Origin: Lachnospiraceae bacterium JLR.KK002
GTDB lineage: Bacteria; Bacillota; Clostridia; Lachnospirales; Lachnospiraceae
DNA length: 64,000 nucleotides
Assembly (NCBI GenBank): GCA_036941025.1
Contig: JAYMNP010000001.1
Span: 930,001 to 994,000 of the forward strand
Direction: 5' to 3'
The position numbers were made by a program, and so were the translations under genes. Below are positions 17,740 through 26,495 of the stretch, in pieces (the stretch's first letter is position 1; the number at the start of each line of letters is the position of its first letter). The notes below the pieces were generated by a model, which saw nothing but the letters and a program-made list of their open reading frames with translations, searched no databases and was not told where the DNA came from.

Positions 17740-17972
17740 GATAATTCTCCTTTATAGATAGCATAGGTCTGTTACAGTATAGCTCAAATTTCTGAAAAAT
17801 GGAATAAAAAAAAATATGGATTGAATTTTCCGAACATTTGTATTAGAATAGATAAAAGAACCATTCAGGAACGAAAGAGCAGAAAGGGATTACATTTGTT
17901 CAAATACAAAAGTGGATACAGCAGACGATTGTTTTGGACAAAGGTAATTACATTCAACAAGGGCGTGAAAAG

Positions 17973-18236
17973 ATGCAGGATAAAAACAATACTCAATATT
18001 TTAAAGTGGAGAAGGAACAGCAGATAAGGGTTGACGATGTGCTGGAAATTGTATATAGTGCTTTGCGGGAGAAGGGCTACAATCCGGTGAACCAGATTGT
18101 GGGATATATTATGTCCGGAGACCCTACTTACATTACCAGCCATCGGAATGCAAGAAGCCTGATTATGAAAGTAGAGCGGGACGAGCTGGTGGAAGAGATT
18201 CTGCGCCGGTATATCCAGAGCAACTCCTGGGGATAG
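17973..18236 (+). CDS. IreB family regulatory phosphoprotein (DUF965)
   Basis: 87-residue protein matching IreB/YrzL, a substrate of the PASTA kinase IreK in Enterococcus that influences cell-wall stress and cephalosporin resistance. Family features are [35 protein letters not shown] and the conserved C-terminus [17 protein letters not shown] 17973 gives the usual length; an earlier in-frame start at 17934 adds 13 atypical residues. It starts the yrzL-yrrK-yrzB order known from Bacillus, with ruvX 9 bp downstream. Confidence 0.92.
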   Translation: MQDKNNTQYFKVEKEQQIRVDDVLEIVYSALREKGYNPVNQIVGYIMSGDPTYITSHRNARSLIMKVERDELVEEILRRYIQSNSWG

Positions 18237-18245
18237 GAGGTCAGG

Positions 18246-18695
18246 ATGCGCATTATGGGGCTTGATTTTGGTTCCAGGACCGTGGGTGTTGCCATAAGTG
18301 ATGCATTACTGGTTACTGCCCAGGGAATCGAAACCATTCAGCGGAAATCGCCGGGAAAACTCCGGCAGACACTTGCAAGGATTCAGGAACTGACAGAGGA
18401 ATATCAGGTGGAGGAAATCGTACTGGGATTTCCGAAGAACATGAATAATACGGAAGGGGAACGCTGCCGCAGTACGCTGGAATTTCAGGAACTGCTGAAA
18501 AAGCGCTGTAATCTGCCGGTGGTGCTGTGGGATGAAAGGCTTACTACCGTGGAAGCAGAGCGGAGCCTGATGGAGGGCGGCGTGCGCAGAGAACACCGGA
18601 AGAACCATGTGGACAGGATTGCCGCTGTACTGATTTTACAGGGGTATCTGGATGCACGGGCATTTCGGGCGGAAAAATCAGGAAATTCAGAATAG
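18246..18695 (+). CDS. ruvX: Holliday junction resolvase RuvX / YqgF (pre-16S rRNA nuclease)
   Basis: 149-residue RNase H-fold protein with [19 protein letters not shown] (first catalytic Asp), [12 protein letters not shown] and [11 protein letters not shown], then [16 protein letters not shown] with the last acidic residue. YqgF family members process 16S rRNA ends and may resolve branched DNA. AGGAGGTCAGG precedes the ATG at 18246. It lies in the conserved ireB-ruvX-DUF1292 order. Confidence 0.95.
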   Translation: MRIMGLDFGSRTVGVAISDALLVTAQGIETIQRKSPGKLRQTLARIQELTEEYQVEEIVLGFPKNMNNTEGERCRSTLEFQELLKKRCNLPVVLWDERLTTVEAERSLMEGGVRREHRKNHVDRIAAVLILQGYLDARAFRAEKSGNSE

Positions 18696-18737
18696 GGAAA
18701 GACGAAACAGCAAAGTTGGAATAAAAGGACAGAAACA

Positions 18738-18998
18738 ATGGAAAAAGTAGTATTTCAGGCTCCCGGCGACGGGGGGTCCAGGGAATTTTATGTAGTAGAG
18801 CAGACCAGAATCAGCGGGGTGAATTATCTGCTTGTGGCAGAAGAGGAAGATGGAGACTGTGATGCCTTTATTTTAAAGGAAATATCACAGGAAGAAAATG
18901 AAGATATCGTGTATGAAATGGTGGATTCTGAGGAAGAACTGGAATATATGTCCGGGATTTTTGGAGAAATTCTGGAAGATGTGGATCTTACCATGTAA
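18738..18998 (+). CDS. DUF1292 domain-containing protein (YrzB-like)
   Basis: 86-residue acidic protein with the DUF1292 pattern: a strand pair around ISGVNYLLVAEEEDGDCDAFILKE and an acidic C-terminus ending with EEELEYMSGIF. yrzB has this same position after ruvX in Bacillus. Function unknown. ATG 18738 follows AAAAGGACAG. Confidence 0.88.
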   Translation: MEKVVFQAPGDGGSREFYVVEQTRISGVNYLLVAEEEDGDCDAFILKEISQEENEDIVYEMVDSEEELEYMSGIFGEILEDVDLTM

Positions 18999-19042
18999 TA
19001 CGGAAGAATCTGAAAACATGAATTTTACAGAAAGGTGTTGCG

Positions 19043-19498
19043 ATGCTCCGGGAAGATTTTGAAAAGATTTTGAAGGAACATGGATTGAAGAAGACCAGGC
19101 AGAGAATTCTGGTACTGGAAGCACTGTCATCCTGTGAGGATAAACACCTGACTGCGGAAGAAATATATGAAACAGTGAAGGCAGAGTTCCCGGAAATCGG
19201 GCTGGCGACTGTCTATCGGACAATACAATTGCTATCAGAGCTGGACCTGGTGGAAAGTGTGCAGCTTGGAGATGGATGCGTGCGTTATGAAATTGGAAAG
19301 ATTGGTGGAAAAGAGGCGCACCGCCACCATCATTTAATATGTCTGGAATGTGGAAAAGTAATATCTTTTTGGGACGACCTGTTAGAGGAGCTGGAGGAAC
19401 GTATCAGAGAGTCAGCTTCTTTTCAGGTTATCAACCATGAGGTAAAGTTTTACGGCTATTGTGAATCATGTCTGAAACAGGGACAGGAATGTCAGTGA
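19043..19498 (+). CDS. Fur family transcriptional regulator
   Basis: 151-residue metal-responsive repressor. The winged helix spans about residues 10-85 (TRQRILVLEALSS, LATVYRTIQLL). The metal-binding dimerisation part has HRHHHLICLECGKVISF with CLEC and a C-terminal CESC pair for structural zinc. It could be Fur, Zur or PerR; the sequence does not decide. It sits between DUF1292 and RNase J, in the place where fur-like genes are common in Lachnospiraceae. Confidence 0.93.
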   Translation: MLREDFEKILKEHGLKKTRQRILVLEALSSCEDKHLTAEEIYETVKAEFPEIGLATVYRTIQLLSELDLVESVQLGDGCVRYEIGKIGGKEAHRHHHLICLECGKVISFWDDLLEELEERIRESASFQVINHEVKFYGYCESCLKQGQECQ

Positions 19499-19508
19499 AA
19501 AGCGAGGG

Positions 19509-19537
19509 AACCTGCACAGCATTTGGAGGTGCAAGTT
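19509..19537 (+). promoter_or_regulatory. Hairpin enclosing the RNase J ribosome-binding site
   Basis: AACCTGCAC (19509-19517) can pair with GTGCAAGTT (19529-19537), one mismatch in nine. The loop and right arm contain the GGAGGT Shine-Dalgarno and the first two bases of the TTG start codon, so folding would hide the start. Confidence 0.45.
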
Positions 19538-21200
19538 GAAAAAAGAACATAATTCAAAATTGAAAATCATTCCTTTAGGCGGACTGGAGCAGATTGGAAT
19601 GAACATTACTGCCTTTGAATACGAAGACAGTATTATTGTGGTGGACTGCGGTCTGTCTTTTCCGGAAAATGATATGCTGGGTATTGACCTGGTAATTCCG
19701 GATGTTACCTATCTGAAGAATAATATCGAGAAAGTAAAAGGATTTTTTATTACCCATGGCCATGAAGACCATATCGGGGCCATTCCTTATATTCTGCGGG
19801 ATATTAACGTGCCCATTTATGCAACAAAGCTGACCATCGGTATTATAGATAATAAGCTGCGGGAGCATAATATGCTTTCCAAAGTAAAGCGTAAGGTGGT
19901 AAAATACGGACAGCATATCAATCTGGGCTGTTTCCGGGTGGAATTTATCAGGACCAATCACAGTATTCAGGACGCTGCGGCCCTGGCCATCTATTCGCCG
20001 GCAGGAATTGTGGTGCATACGGGAGACTTTAAGGTGGACTACACGCCGGTATTCGGCGATGCCATTGACTTGCAGCGGTTTGGCGAAATCGGCAAGAAGG
20101 GCGTGCTGGCGCTGATGTGCGACAGTACCAATGCGGAACGGCCGGGCTTTACCAATTCGGAACGCACGGTGGGAAAGACCTTTGACAATATTTTTGCGGA
20201 TCACTCCAATACCAGAATCATCATTGCCACGTTTGCTTCCAATGTGGACCGTGTACAGCAGATTATCAATTCTGCTTATAAATTCGGGCGTAAGGTTGTG
20301 GTGGAAGGCCGCAGTATGGTAAATATCATTACTACAGCTACGGAGCTTGGGTATCTGCAGATACCGGAGCATACACTGATAGATATTGAGCAGCTGAAGA
20401 ATTATCCCGATGAACAGACGGTGCTGATTACTACCGGAAGTCAGGGAGAGTCTATGGCGGCATTGTCCCGTATGGCAGCAAGCCTTCATAAGAAAGTCAC
20501 CATTAAGCCGGGAGATACCATTATATTCAGCTCCAATCCCATACCGGGAAATGAAAAGGCTGTGTCCAACGTCATCAATGAACTGTTCCGCAAAGGGGCG
20601 GAGGTGATTTTCCAGGACGCTCATGTGTCCGGACACGCCTGCCGGGAGGAAATCAAGCTGATTTATTCTCTGGTGAAACCAAGATATGCAATTCCGGTTC
20701 ACGGAGAGTACAGGCATCTGCGGGCACAGGCTACTATTGCGGAAGAACTGGGTTTCAAAAAAGAGGACATCTTTATCCTTTCTTCCGGAAATGTACTGGA
20801 ATTGGATGAAAAGGGCGCGGAGATTACAGGACAGGTTCCGGTGGGCTCTATTCTGGTGGATGGCCTCGGCGTGGGCGATGTGGGAAATATTGTGCTCAGA
20901 GACAGGCAACATCTGGCAGAAGACGGAATTATCATTGTGGTGATGACCCTGGAGTCCGGAAGCGGCCAGGTACTGGCGGGACCGGATATTGTCAGCCGGG
21001 GCTTTGTGTATGTGAGAGGTGCGGAAAGCCTGATGGATGAGGCGAAGAAGGTACTGGACGGGGCCATGGAATACTGTATGGAGCGGAATATTACAGACTG
21101 GGGTAAGATTAAGACGGAAATCAAGGATGAACTGGGAGAATTTGTCTGGAAAAAAACCAAACGGAGGCCCATGATCATGCCGATTATTATGGAAGTCTGA
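19536..21200 (+). CDS. Ribonuclease J
   Basis: 554-residue metallo-beta-lactamase/beta-CASP nuclease with both endo- and 5'-3' exonuclease activity on RNA. Zinc ligands HGHEDH are near residue 74, followed by the second histidine in HTGDF. The beta-CASP motifs include CDSTNAERPGFT, TTGSQGE and the late HVSGHA and HGEYRHL. The start is TTG at 19536, supported by GGAGGT and by the protein start KKEHNSKLKIIPLGGLEQIGMN. RNase J1 and J2 cannot be told apart here. The start codon lies in a possible hairpin. Confidence 0.95.
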   Translation: MKKEHNSKLKIIPLGGLEQIGMNITAFEYEDSIIVVDCGLSFPENDMLGIDLVIPDVTYLKNNIEKVKGFFITHGHEDHIGAIPYILRDINVPIYATKLTIGIIDNKLREHNMLSKVKRKVVKYGQHINLGCFRVEFIRTNHSIQDAAALAIYSPAGIVVHTGDFKVDYTPVFGDAIDLQRFGEIGKKGVLALMCDSTNAERPGFTNSERTVGKTFDNIFADHSNTRIIIATFASNVDRVQQIINSAYKFGRKVVVEGRSMVNIITTATELGYLQIPEHTLIDIEQLKNYPDEQTVLITTGSQGESMAALSRMAASLHKKVTIKPGDTIIFSSNPIPGNEKAVSNVINELFRKGAEVIFQDAHVSGHACREEIKLIYSLVKPRYAIPVHGEYRHLRAQATIAEELGFKKEDIFILSSGNVLELDEKGAEITGQVPVGSILVDGLGVGDVGNIVLRDRQHLAEDGIIIVVMTLESGSGQVLAGPDIVSRGFVYVRGAESLMDEAKKVLDGAMEYCMERNITDWGKIKTEIKDELGEFVWKKTKRRPMIMPIIMEV

Positions 21201-21222
21201 TGGTTCATGTCGGAGGTTCAGG

Positions 21223-21561
21223 ATGGATCGGATAATAGAGAAAAATCTGGAAGCACTGGTGTATGCGGTGAAGAACAGTCCGGAATATGCGGAATACCAG
21301 AGAATACGGGAACTGGTTCATGCAGATCCGGAAAAAGAAAAAGCAATCCATGAATTCCGGAGAAGGAATTTTGAGTTGCATATGCGCAGGGATGTGGATT
21401 TATTTACTGAAACAGACCGTCTGGAACGGGAATTTGCACCGCTGCGGGCGGAGCCTTATGTAAACGAATATCTGGCAGCGGAACTTGCAGTATGCCGTAT
21501 GGTACAGCATATCAATTACCGTCTGATGGAAGAAATTGAGTTTGATCTTGGGTTTGAGTAA
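21223..21561 (+). CDS. YlbF family regulator
   Basis: 112-residue helical protein of the Com_YlbF family: N-terminal LEALVYAVKNSPEYAEYQRIRE, then EKAIHEFRRRNFELH, and the hydrophobic C-terminal helix. In Bacillus, YlbF, YmcA and YaaT form the Y-complex that helps RNase Y; here the gene directly follows RNase J, consistent with an RNA-turnover role. The ATG at 21223 has GGAGG upstream. Confidence 0.85.
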   Translation: MDRIIEKNLEALVYAVKNSPEYAEYQRIRELVHADPEKEKAIHEFRRRNFELHMRRDVDLFTETDRLEREFAPLRAEPYVNEYLAAELAVCRMVQHINYRLMEEIEFDLGFE

Positions 21562-21587
21562 TTTCAGCCGGAGAAAAGGGGAATGTC

Positions 21588-21971
21588 ATGAGAAGCAGCA
21601 AGGTGGTACTGAGTATATTAAACAGTATGTTGAGTATACTGCTCCTGATACTGATTCTGTTTGTGGTGTTAAAGGCGGGAAACGCCGCCTATGATATGGG
21701 ATACCGGGTTTTTACGGAGCCGGCTGTGGACAGGGAACCGGGAAGAGATATTTCAGTGCGTTATTATAATGGAATGTCCGTCACAGAGCTTGGAAGCCTG
21801 CTGGAAGAAAAGGGAGTGGTGGACAGCGGAATACTGTTTGCCATACAGCTTGGCCTTTCTTCTAAGGGAGATAAAATCAAACCGGGCAAATATACGCTGA
21901 ATACTTCTCAGACTCCGGAAGAACTGATACAGGTACTGACAGGAGAGGAGACAGAGGAAAAAGAAGAATGA
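21588..21971 (+). CDS. MltG/YceG-like protein, N-terminal part only
   Basis: One membrane segment (MLSILLLILILFVVL) is followed by the LysM-like opening subdomain of MltG: GMSVTELGSLLEEKGVVDSGILFAIQL and IKPGKYTLN. The catalytic YceG domain of the endolytic transglycosylase is absent; the protein stops at 127 residues with an acidic tail, against about 330-380 for full MltG. It holds the yrrL position before trmR (yrrM). The frame overlaps the next start by 4 bp (ATGA), so this looks like an established short gene rather than a recent break. Confidence 0.75.
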   Translation: MRSSKVVLSILNSMLSILLLILILFVVLKAGNAAYDMGYRVFTEPAVDREPGRDISVRYYNGMSVTELGSLLEEKGVVDSGILFAIQLGLSSKGDKIKPGKYTLNTSQTPEELIQVLTGEETEEKEE

Positions 21972-22660
21972 TAGTGGAAGAACGTCTTGTTACTTACATC
22001 AATTCCCTGGACAGAGGAACGGAGGGGCTGCTGGCGGAGATAGAAGAGGAAGCCCGCCGCGCCTGTGTGCCTGTCATTCGAAAGGAAACCCAGAACCTTC
22101 TGAAACTGCTGCTGGCCATGAACCGGCCGGGACGTATTCTGGAGGTGGGGACTGCAGTGGGATTTTCCGCGCTGCTGATGGAATCATGCAATCCGGTGCC
22201 CTGTGAAATTACCACCATAGAAAATTATGAAAAAAGAATTCCTGTTGCAAAAGCAAATTTTCTGCGCGCAGGGAAACAGAATGTGATAAAATTGTCAGAG
22301 GGAGACGCCGCCCGGATTCTGAAAGAACTGACAGGCAGTTATGACTTTATTTTTATGGATGCTGCAAAGGCACAGTATATTCATTTCCTTCCGGAGGTGA
22401 TGCGCCTGCTGAGTCCGGGAGGCGTGCTGGTATCCGACAATGTGCTGCAGGACGGTGATATTATCCAGTCGCGTTTTGCGGTTACGAGAAGAAACCGCAC
22501 CATACATAAGCGGATGCGGGATTATCTCTATGAGCTGACCCATATGGAAGGCCTTACCACTTCCATACTGCCCATTGGCGATGGGGTGACAGTCAGCGTA
22601 AAGGAGGAGAGCAATGAGCAGGAAAAAACCGGAACTGCTGGTGCCGGCCAGCAGCCTTGA
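21968..22660 (+). CDS. trmR: O-methyltransferase, TrmR-like (tRNA 5-hydroxyuridine methyltransferase)
   Basis: 230-residue class I SAM-dependent methyltransferase. Motif I is LEVGTAVGFSALLM, the acidic loop is TTIENYEKR, and DFIFMDAAKAQY carries the metal-binding Asp. In Bacillus the equivalent gene yrrM (trmR) methylates ho5U34 to mo5U34 in tRNA, and the U32 genes yrrN/yrrO (trhP) next to it make the hydroxyl group. Here the same pair is kept, with the U32 gene overlapping by 47 bp. The function is inferred from family and context. Confidence 0.85.
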   Translation: MIVEERLVTYINSLDRGTEGLLAEIEEEARRACVPVIRKETQNLLKLLLAMNRPGRILEVGTAVGFSALLMESCNPVPCEITTIENYEKRIPVAKANFLRAGKQNVIKLSEGDAARILKELTGSYDFIFMDAAKAQYIHFLPEVMRLLSPGGVLVSDNVLQDGDIIQSRFAVTRRNRTIHKRMRDYLYELTHMEGLTTSILPIGDGVTVSVKEESNEQEKTGTAGAGQQP

Positions 22661-23864
22661 AGTCTTAAAGGTGGCTGTGATGTTCGGTGCGGATGCGGTG
22701 TATATCGGCGGAGAAATGTTCGGCCTGCGGGCGAAAGCCAGGAACTTTTCCATGGAAGACATGGAAAAGGGGATTGCATTCGCCCATGAACATGGCGTAA
22801 AAGTATATGTGACAGCCAATATCCTGGCTCACAATTATGATCTGGAAGGAATCCGGGCATACTTTACAGAACTTAAATCTTTGAAGCCGGATGCTCTGAT
22901 TATTTCCGACCCCGGCGTATTTACCATTGCCGGAGAACTGTGTCCGGAACTGGAAATTCACATTTCCACACAGGCCAATAATACCAATTATGAGACGTAT
23001 CGGTTCTGGCATGGACTTGGGGCAAAACGTGTGGTTTCTGCCAGAGAGCTGTCTTTGCAGGAGATTTCGGAAATCCGGAAAAAAATACCGGAAGACATGG
23101 AGATTGAAACCTTTATTCACGGAGCCATGTGCATTTCCTATTCCGGAAGATGCCTGCTCAGCAATTATTTTACCGGGCGGGACGCCAATCAGGGAGCCTG
23201 TACCCATCCCTGCCGCTGGAAATATGCGGTGGTGGAGGAGACAAGACCGGGGGAATATCTGCCGGTGTATGAAAATGAGCGGGGAACCTATATTTTTAAT
23301 TCCAAAGATTTGTGTATGATTGAACATATTCCGGAGCTGGTGGAAGCAGGAATTGACAGCTTCAAGATAGAAGGCCGGATGAAAACAGCTCTTTATGTGG
23401 CGACGGTGGCAAGAACCTACCGGAAGGCCATTGACGATTATTTTTGTTCAGAAGAAACTTACCGGGCGCATATGTCCTGGTATACGGGACAGATTTCCAA
23501 CTGCACTTACCGGCATTTTACCACAGGATTTTTCTTTGGAAAGCCGGATGAGCAGACCCAGATTTATGACAGCAATACCTATACAAAAGAATATACCTAT
23601 CTTGGTATCATCGAAGGCAGGAATCAGGACGGATGGTACCGGACAGAGCAGAGAAATAAATTTTCCGTTGGAGAACAGATTGAGGTAATGAAGCCGAATG
23701 GAGATAACATACCGGTAACGGTGAAGTCCATTCGGGATGAAGAAGGAAACGAGATGGAGTCAGCACCCCATCCCAGACAGGTGTTATATATTGATTTAGG
23801 ACAGCCATTGGCGGAGTTTGATATTCTGCGCAGACAGGAAAAGGAGGAACAGGCAGATGAATAA
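22614..23864 (+). CDS. U32 family peptidase, TrhP-like (tRNA hydroxylation)
   Basis: 416-residue U32 protein starting KPELLVPASSLEVLKVA. The family signature ETFIHGAMCISYSGRCLLSNY and ACTHPCRW contain the conserved cysteines, and FKIEGRMKT follows. TrhP proteins form 5-hydroxyuridine at position 34 of tRNA using prephenate-derived chemistry. The gene overlaps trmR and matches yrrO by position and length. It differs from the larger U32 protein at 2533 in lacking the long C-terminal part. Confidence 0.9.
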   Translation: MSRKKPELLVPASSLEVLKVAVMFGADAVYIGGEMFGLRAKARNFSMEDMEKGIAFAHEHGVKVYVTANILAHNYDLEGIRAYFTELKSLKPDALIISDPGVFTIAGELCPELEIHISTQANNTNYETYRFWHGLGAKRVVSARELSLQEISEIRKKIPEDMEIETFIHGAMCISYSGRCLLSNYFTGRDANQGACTHPCRWKYAVVEETRPGEYLPVYENERGTYIFNSKDLCMIEHIPELVEAGIDSFKIEGRMKTALYVATVARTYRKAIDDYFCSEETYRAHMSWYTGQISNCTYRHFTTGFFFGKPDEQTQIYDSNTYTKEYTYLGIIEGRNQDGWYRTEQRNKFSVGEQIEVMKPNGDNIPVTVKSIRDEEGNEMESAPHPRQVLYIDLGQPLAEFDILRRQEKEEQADE

Positions 23865-24915
23865 AGACAGATATGTAGCATATGTGGGGACTTATACCCA
23901 TGGCACCAGCGTAGGAATCCATATTTACGATGTGGATGTGGAAGAGGGAAGTATGACGGAACGGAAGGTAATACCTATTAATAACCCTTCTCATCTGACC
24001 ATTTCCGCAGATGGAAAATTCCTCTATTCCATCGCAGACGAGGGGGTTGCCGCATTTAAAGTCCTTCCTGACGGAGATCTGGAAGCCATAAATGAGAAAT
24101 GGATTGGCGGTATGCGTGGGTGTTATGTGGATGTGGACCGGGAAAACCGTTATCTGTTTGTGGGAGGTTATCACGATGGCCGGGTGACCATGATGAGACT
24201 GAATACAGACGGAAGTATCGGAGAGATTGCAGACGGAATTTTCCATACAGGTATGGGGAGAAGTATTGCGGAACGGAATTACCGTCCTCATGTGAACTGT
24301 GTGAAACTGACGCCGAAGCAGTATTATCTCTGTGCAGTGGACGGCGGCCTGGATCAGGTGAAGATTTATCAGATTGACTATGAAAAAGGGAAAATGAAAA
24401 TTGCGGATATTCTGCGGGAACATCTGGAGTCATCTCCGAGAATGATACGGTTTACCCCGGATGGAAATTACGCCTATGTACTGTGTGAGGAAAGCAATGA
24501 GGTGGATGTTTACAGTTATGCATGTACGCCTCAGGGGCCTGAATTTGAACGAATCCAGAGTATTCCCACTGTGGATGAGGAAGAGAGAAGGAACTGCGGC
24601 GCTTCCGGTATGGAAGTCAGTCAGGATGGAAGGTATCTTTTCTGCTCCAACGCAGGGGCCAATTCTGTGGTTATTTACGCCATCAATCAGGAGAATGGCG
24701 AGCTGACCATGGTATGCGATTCCAAAATCAGCGGAGATTATCCCAAGTCCATTGCGATTTTCCCGGATGGGCAGCATTTTGTAAGTTTAAATCATGATAC
24801 CAACGAGATTATGACATTCCATGTGGATTATGAGAAGAAATATTTTCTGATGAAGGGCAGGCCCATTGCCATCGACCAGCCCAACTGTATTCATATTCAT
24901 AAACTTCCGCAGTAA
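23857..24915 (+). CDS. Lactonase family protein (6-phosphogluconolactonase-like beta-propeller)
   Basis: 352-residue seven-bladed propeller of the Pgl/YbhE type: YVAYVGTYTHG at the start, repeated SADGKFLYSI, RPHVNCVKLTP, TPDGNYAYVLCE, SQDGRYLFCSNAGANSVVIY and SGDYPKSIAIFPDGQ blades. Some members hydrolyse 6-phosphogluconolactone; others act on other lactones, so the substrate is uncertain. ATG 23857 has AAGGAGGAACAGGCAG upstream and overlaps the U32 stop by 8 bp. Confidence 0.85.
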   Translation: MNKDRYVAYVGTYTHGTSVGIHIYDVDVEEGSMTERKVIPINNPSHLTISADGKFLYSIADEGVAAFKVLPDGDLEAINEKWIGGMRGCYVDVDRENRYLFVGGYHDGRVTMMRLNTDGSIGEIADGIFHTGMGRSIAERNYRPHVNCVKLTPKQYYLCAVDGGLDQVKIYQIDYEKGKMKIADILREHLESSPRMIRFTPDGNYAYVLCEESNEVDVYSYACTPQGPEFERIQSIPTVDEEERRNCGASGMEVSQDGRYLFCSNAGANSVVIYAINQENGELTMVCDSKISGDYPKSIAIFPDGQHFVSLNHDTNEIMTFHVDYEKKYFLMKGRPIAIDQPNCIHIHKLPQ

Positions 24916-24921
24916 TTTTAA

Positions 24922-24946
24922 GGGGCTGTTTTGCGACAGCCCCTTT
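24922..24946 (+). terminator. Rho-independent terminator after the lactonase gene
   Basis: GGGGCTGT (24922-24929) pairs with ACAGCCCC (24936-24943), followed by TTT. Confidence 0.75.
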
Positions 24947-25068
24947 GCGATATGTATTTTGCCGGACTGAGTTCTATAGTAACCCGTATTACTTTCCGTT
25001 CTGTCTGTTTGCCGGTAAACCCTAATCATGCACAGGCTGACGACTGGCGGGCCGCATGGCCATCCATG

Positions 25069-26211
25069 CTATGAAAGTCTCTGACTTTCCTGGTAAATCT
25101 GTTCCAGAGAAGCCATTCGGCTGCCGGTATGTTCCATCATCAAATCCAGAACCGTCAGTGCTGCCATTGCTTCCGCCACTACCACAGCTCTGGGAACAAT
25201 AACCGGGTCATGTCTGCCGTGAATGGCAATTTCCACAGGTTTTCCATCTCTGCTGATGGTATTCTGAGGGGCGGAGATGGAGGGGGTAGGTTTGACGGCA
25301 GCCCGGAAAATAACGGGCGCCCCGTTGCTGATACCGCCCAGAATTCCTCCGGCATGGTTGGTGGAAAGGGCAGGACTGCCGTTTTTCATTTCAAAACTGT
25401 CATTATTCTCAGAACCTGCAGAAGCGGCGGAAGCGAATCCGTCGCCGATTTCAAAGCCTTTTACCGCGCCGATGGAAAAAATGGCTTTGGCCAGGCAGGC
25501 GTCCAGTTTATCGAAAACAGGTTCTCCGACGCCTGCCGGAAGGCCTGTAATGATACATTCAATGATACCTCCGGCAGAATTTTTCTGCTTCATACATGTT
25601 TCCAGAAATTCCTGTGCTTTTGCACAGGCATGTTCTTCCGGCATACAGAGCGGACTGGAGAGAATAGCGGAATTTACCTGTTCATAATTCCGGGAAAGGA
25701 GTTCTTCCGGAGTGGCGGATATGGAGACCGGGCCGATGGATCTGGTATAAGTCAGAAATGAAACACCAAGCCGGTTCAGAATTTTAGAGGCAATTGCTCC
25801 CGCGGCCACTCTGCCGATGGTTTCCCGGCCGGAGGAACGTCCGCCGCCGCGGTAGTCCCGGAACCCGTATTTCATATCAAAGGTATAATCTGCATGTCCC
25901 GGTCGGTAGTAAGAAGCAATATCTCTGTAATCCCCGGAACGCTGGTCCTGATTAAATACCACAAGGCTGATGGGAGTTCCGGTGGTTTTCCCTTCAAATA
26001 CGCCGGAAAGGATTTCGACTTTGTCACTTTCCTTTCTCTGAGTGGTAAATCTGGACTGTCCCGGTTTTCTTCTGTCCAGAAATTTCTGTATATCTGTTTC
26101 CTCCAGGGGAAGTCCCGCGGGACAGCCATCAACTACCACGCCGATGCCTTTCCCGTGGGATTCCCCCCAGGTGGTGATTTTAAAATGAGTACTGAATGTT
26201 GAGCCTGCCAT
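25069..26211 (-). CDS. aroC: Chorismate synthase
   Basis: 380-residue enzyme that forms chorismate from EPSP with reduced FMN, the last step of the shikimate pathway. It opens STFSTHFKITTWGESHGKGIGVVVDG. GYRGGGRSSGRETIGRVAAGAIA contains the flavin/phosphate-binding residues, and GGRSSGRET is diagnostic. The minus-strand start at 26211 has AGGAGG 7 bp upstream; a longer frame upstream is not family-like. No other aro genes are nearby. Confidence 0.96.
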   Translation of the reverse strand: MAGSTFSTHFKITTWGESHGKGIGVVVDGCPAGLPLEETDIQKFLDRRKPGQSRFTTQRKESDKVEILSGVFEGKTTGTPISLVVFNQDQRSGDYRDIASYYRPGHADYTFDMKYGFRDYRGGGRSSGRETIGRVAAGAIASKILNRLGVSFLTYTRSIGPVSISATPEELLSRNYEQVNSAILSSPLCMPEEHACAKAQEFLETCMKQKNSAGGIIECIITGLPAGVGEPVFDKLDACLAKAIFSIGAVKGFEIGDGFASAASAGSENNDSFEMKNGSPALSTNHAGGILGGISNGAPVIFRAAVKPTPSISAPQNTISRDGKPVEIAIHGRHDPVIVPRAVVVAEAMAALTVLDLMMEHTGSRMASLEQIYQESQRLS

Positions 26212-26327
26212 AAAAACCTCCTGAATTGATAAATTGGAAAAAGAAATTTTCTTAACCGTTGAAAGAAGAACCTTCTTAACCGCTGCGTTTATTATATCCA
26301 ACCTTTCGGAAAAAAGAAAGTATTTTA

Positions 26328-26356
26328 TTGAGAAAGACATGGAATTCTGGTATACT
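26328..26356 (+). promoter_or_regulatory. Sigma-A promoter for tgt with extended -10
   Basis: TTGAGA at 26328-26333, 17-bp spacer, TATACT at 26351-26356 preceded by TGG (extended -10). Transcription would start near 26363, giving a leader of about 130 bases that contains the long hairpin at 26402. Confidence 0.8.
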
Positions 26357-26401
26357 GATTTTTGTTATGAAATCTGTGGAAAGCAGAACCACGGAACTGT
26401 A

Positions 26402-26468
26402 CAGGCAATTGCGAAACGAAATAATGGTACATGGAATTTTGCTGATTGGCTCGTTTCGCAATTGCCTG
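26402..26468 (+). promoter_or_regulatory. Perfect 18-bp inverted repeat in the tgt leader
   Basis: CAGGCAATTGCGAAACGA (26402-26419) is the exact reverse complement of 26451-26468, with a 31-base loop. It ends 27 bp before the tgt start. In RNA it would make a very stable hairpin in the leader; no T-run follows, so it is not a plain terminator. It does not match the preQ1 or T-box layouts I know. Confidence 0.75.
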
Positions 26469-26495
26469 GAAACTGTATGAAGAAAGGAACGATTT

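Noticed and set aside
17821..18027. 68-codon plus-strand frame
   Set aside because: Overlaps ireB out of frame in the rqcH-ireB gap; AT-rich basic translation typical of non-coding DNA.
19575..20912. 445-codon open frame on the minus strand
   Set aside because: Lies fully opposite RNase J; the translation is rich in His, Cys and Phe without domains.
26363..26495. preQ1 riboswitch upstream of tgt
   Set aside because: The leader has one long perfect hairpin, not the small H-type pseudoknot with an A-rich tail; recorded as a separate finding.
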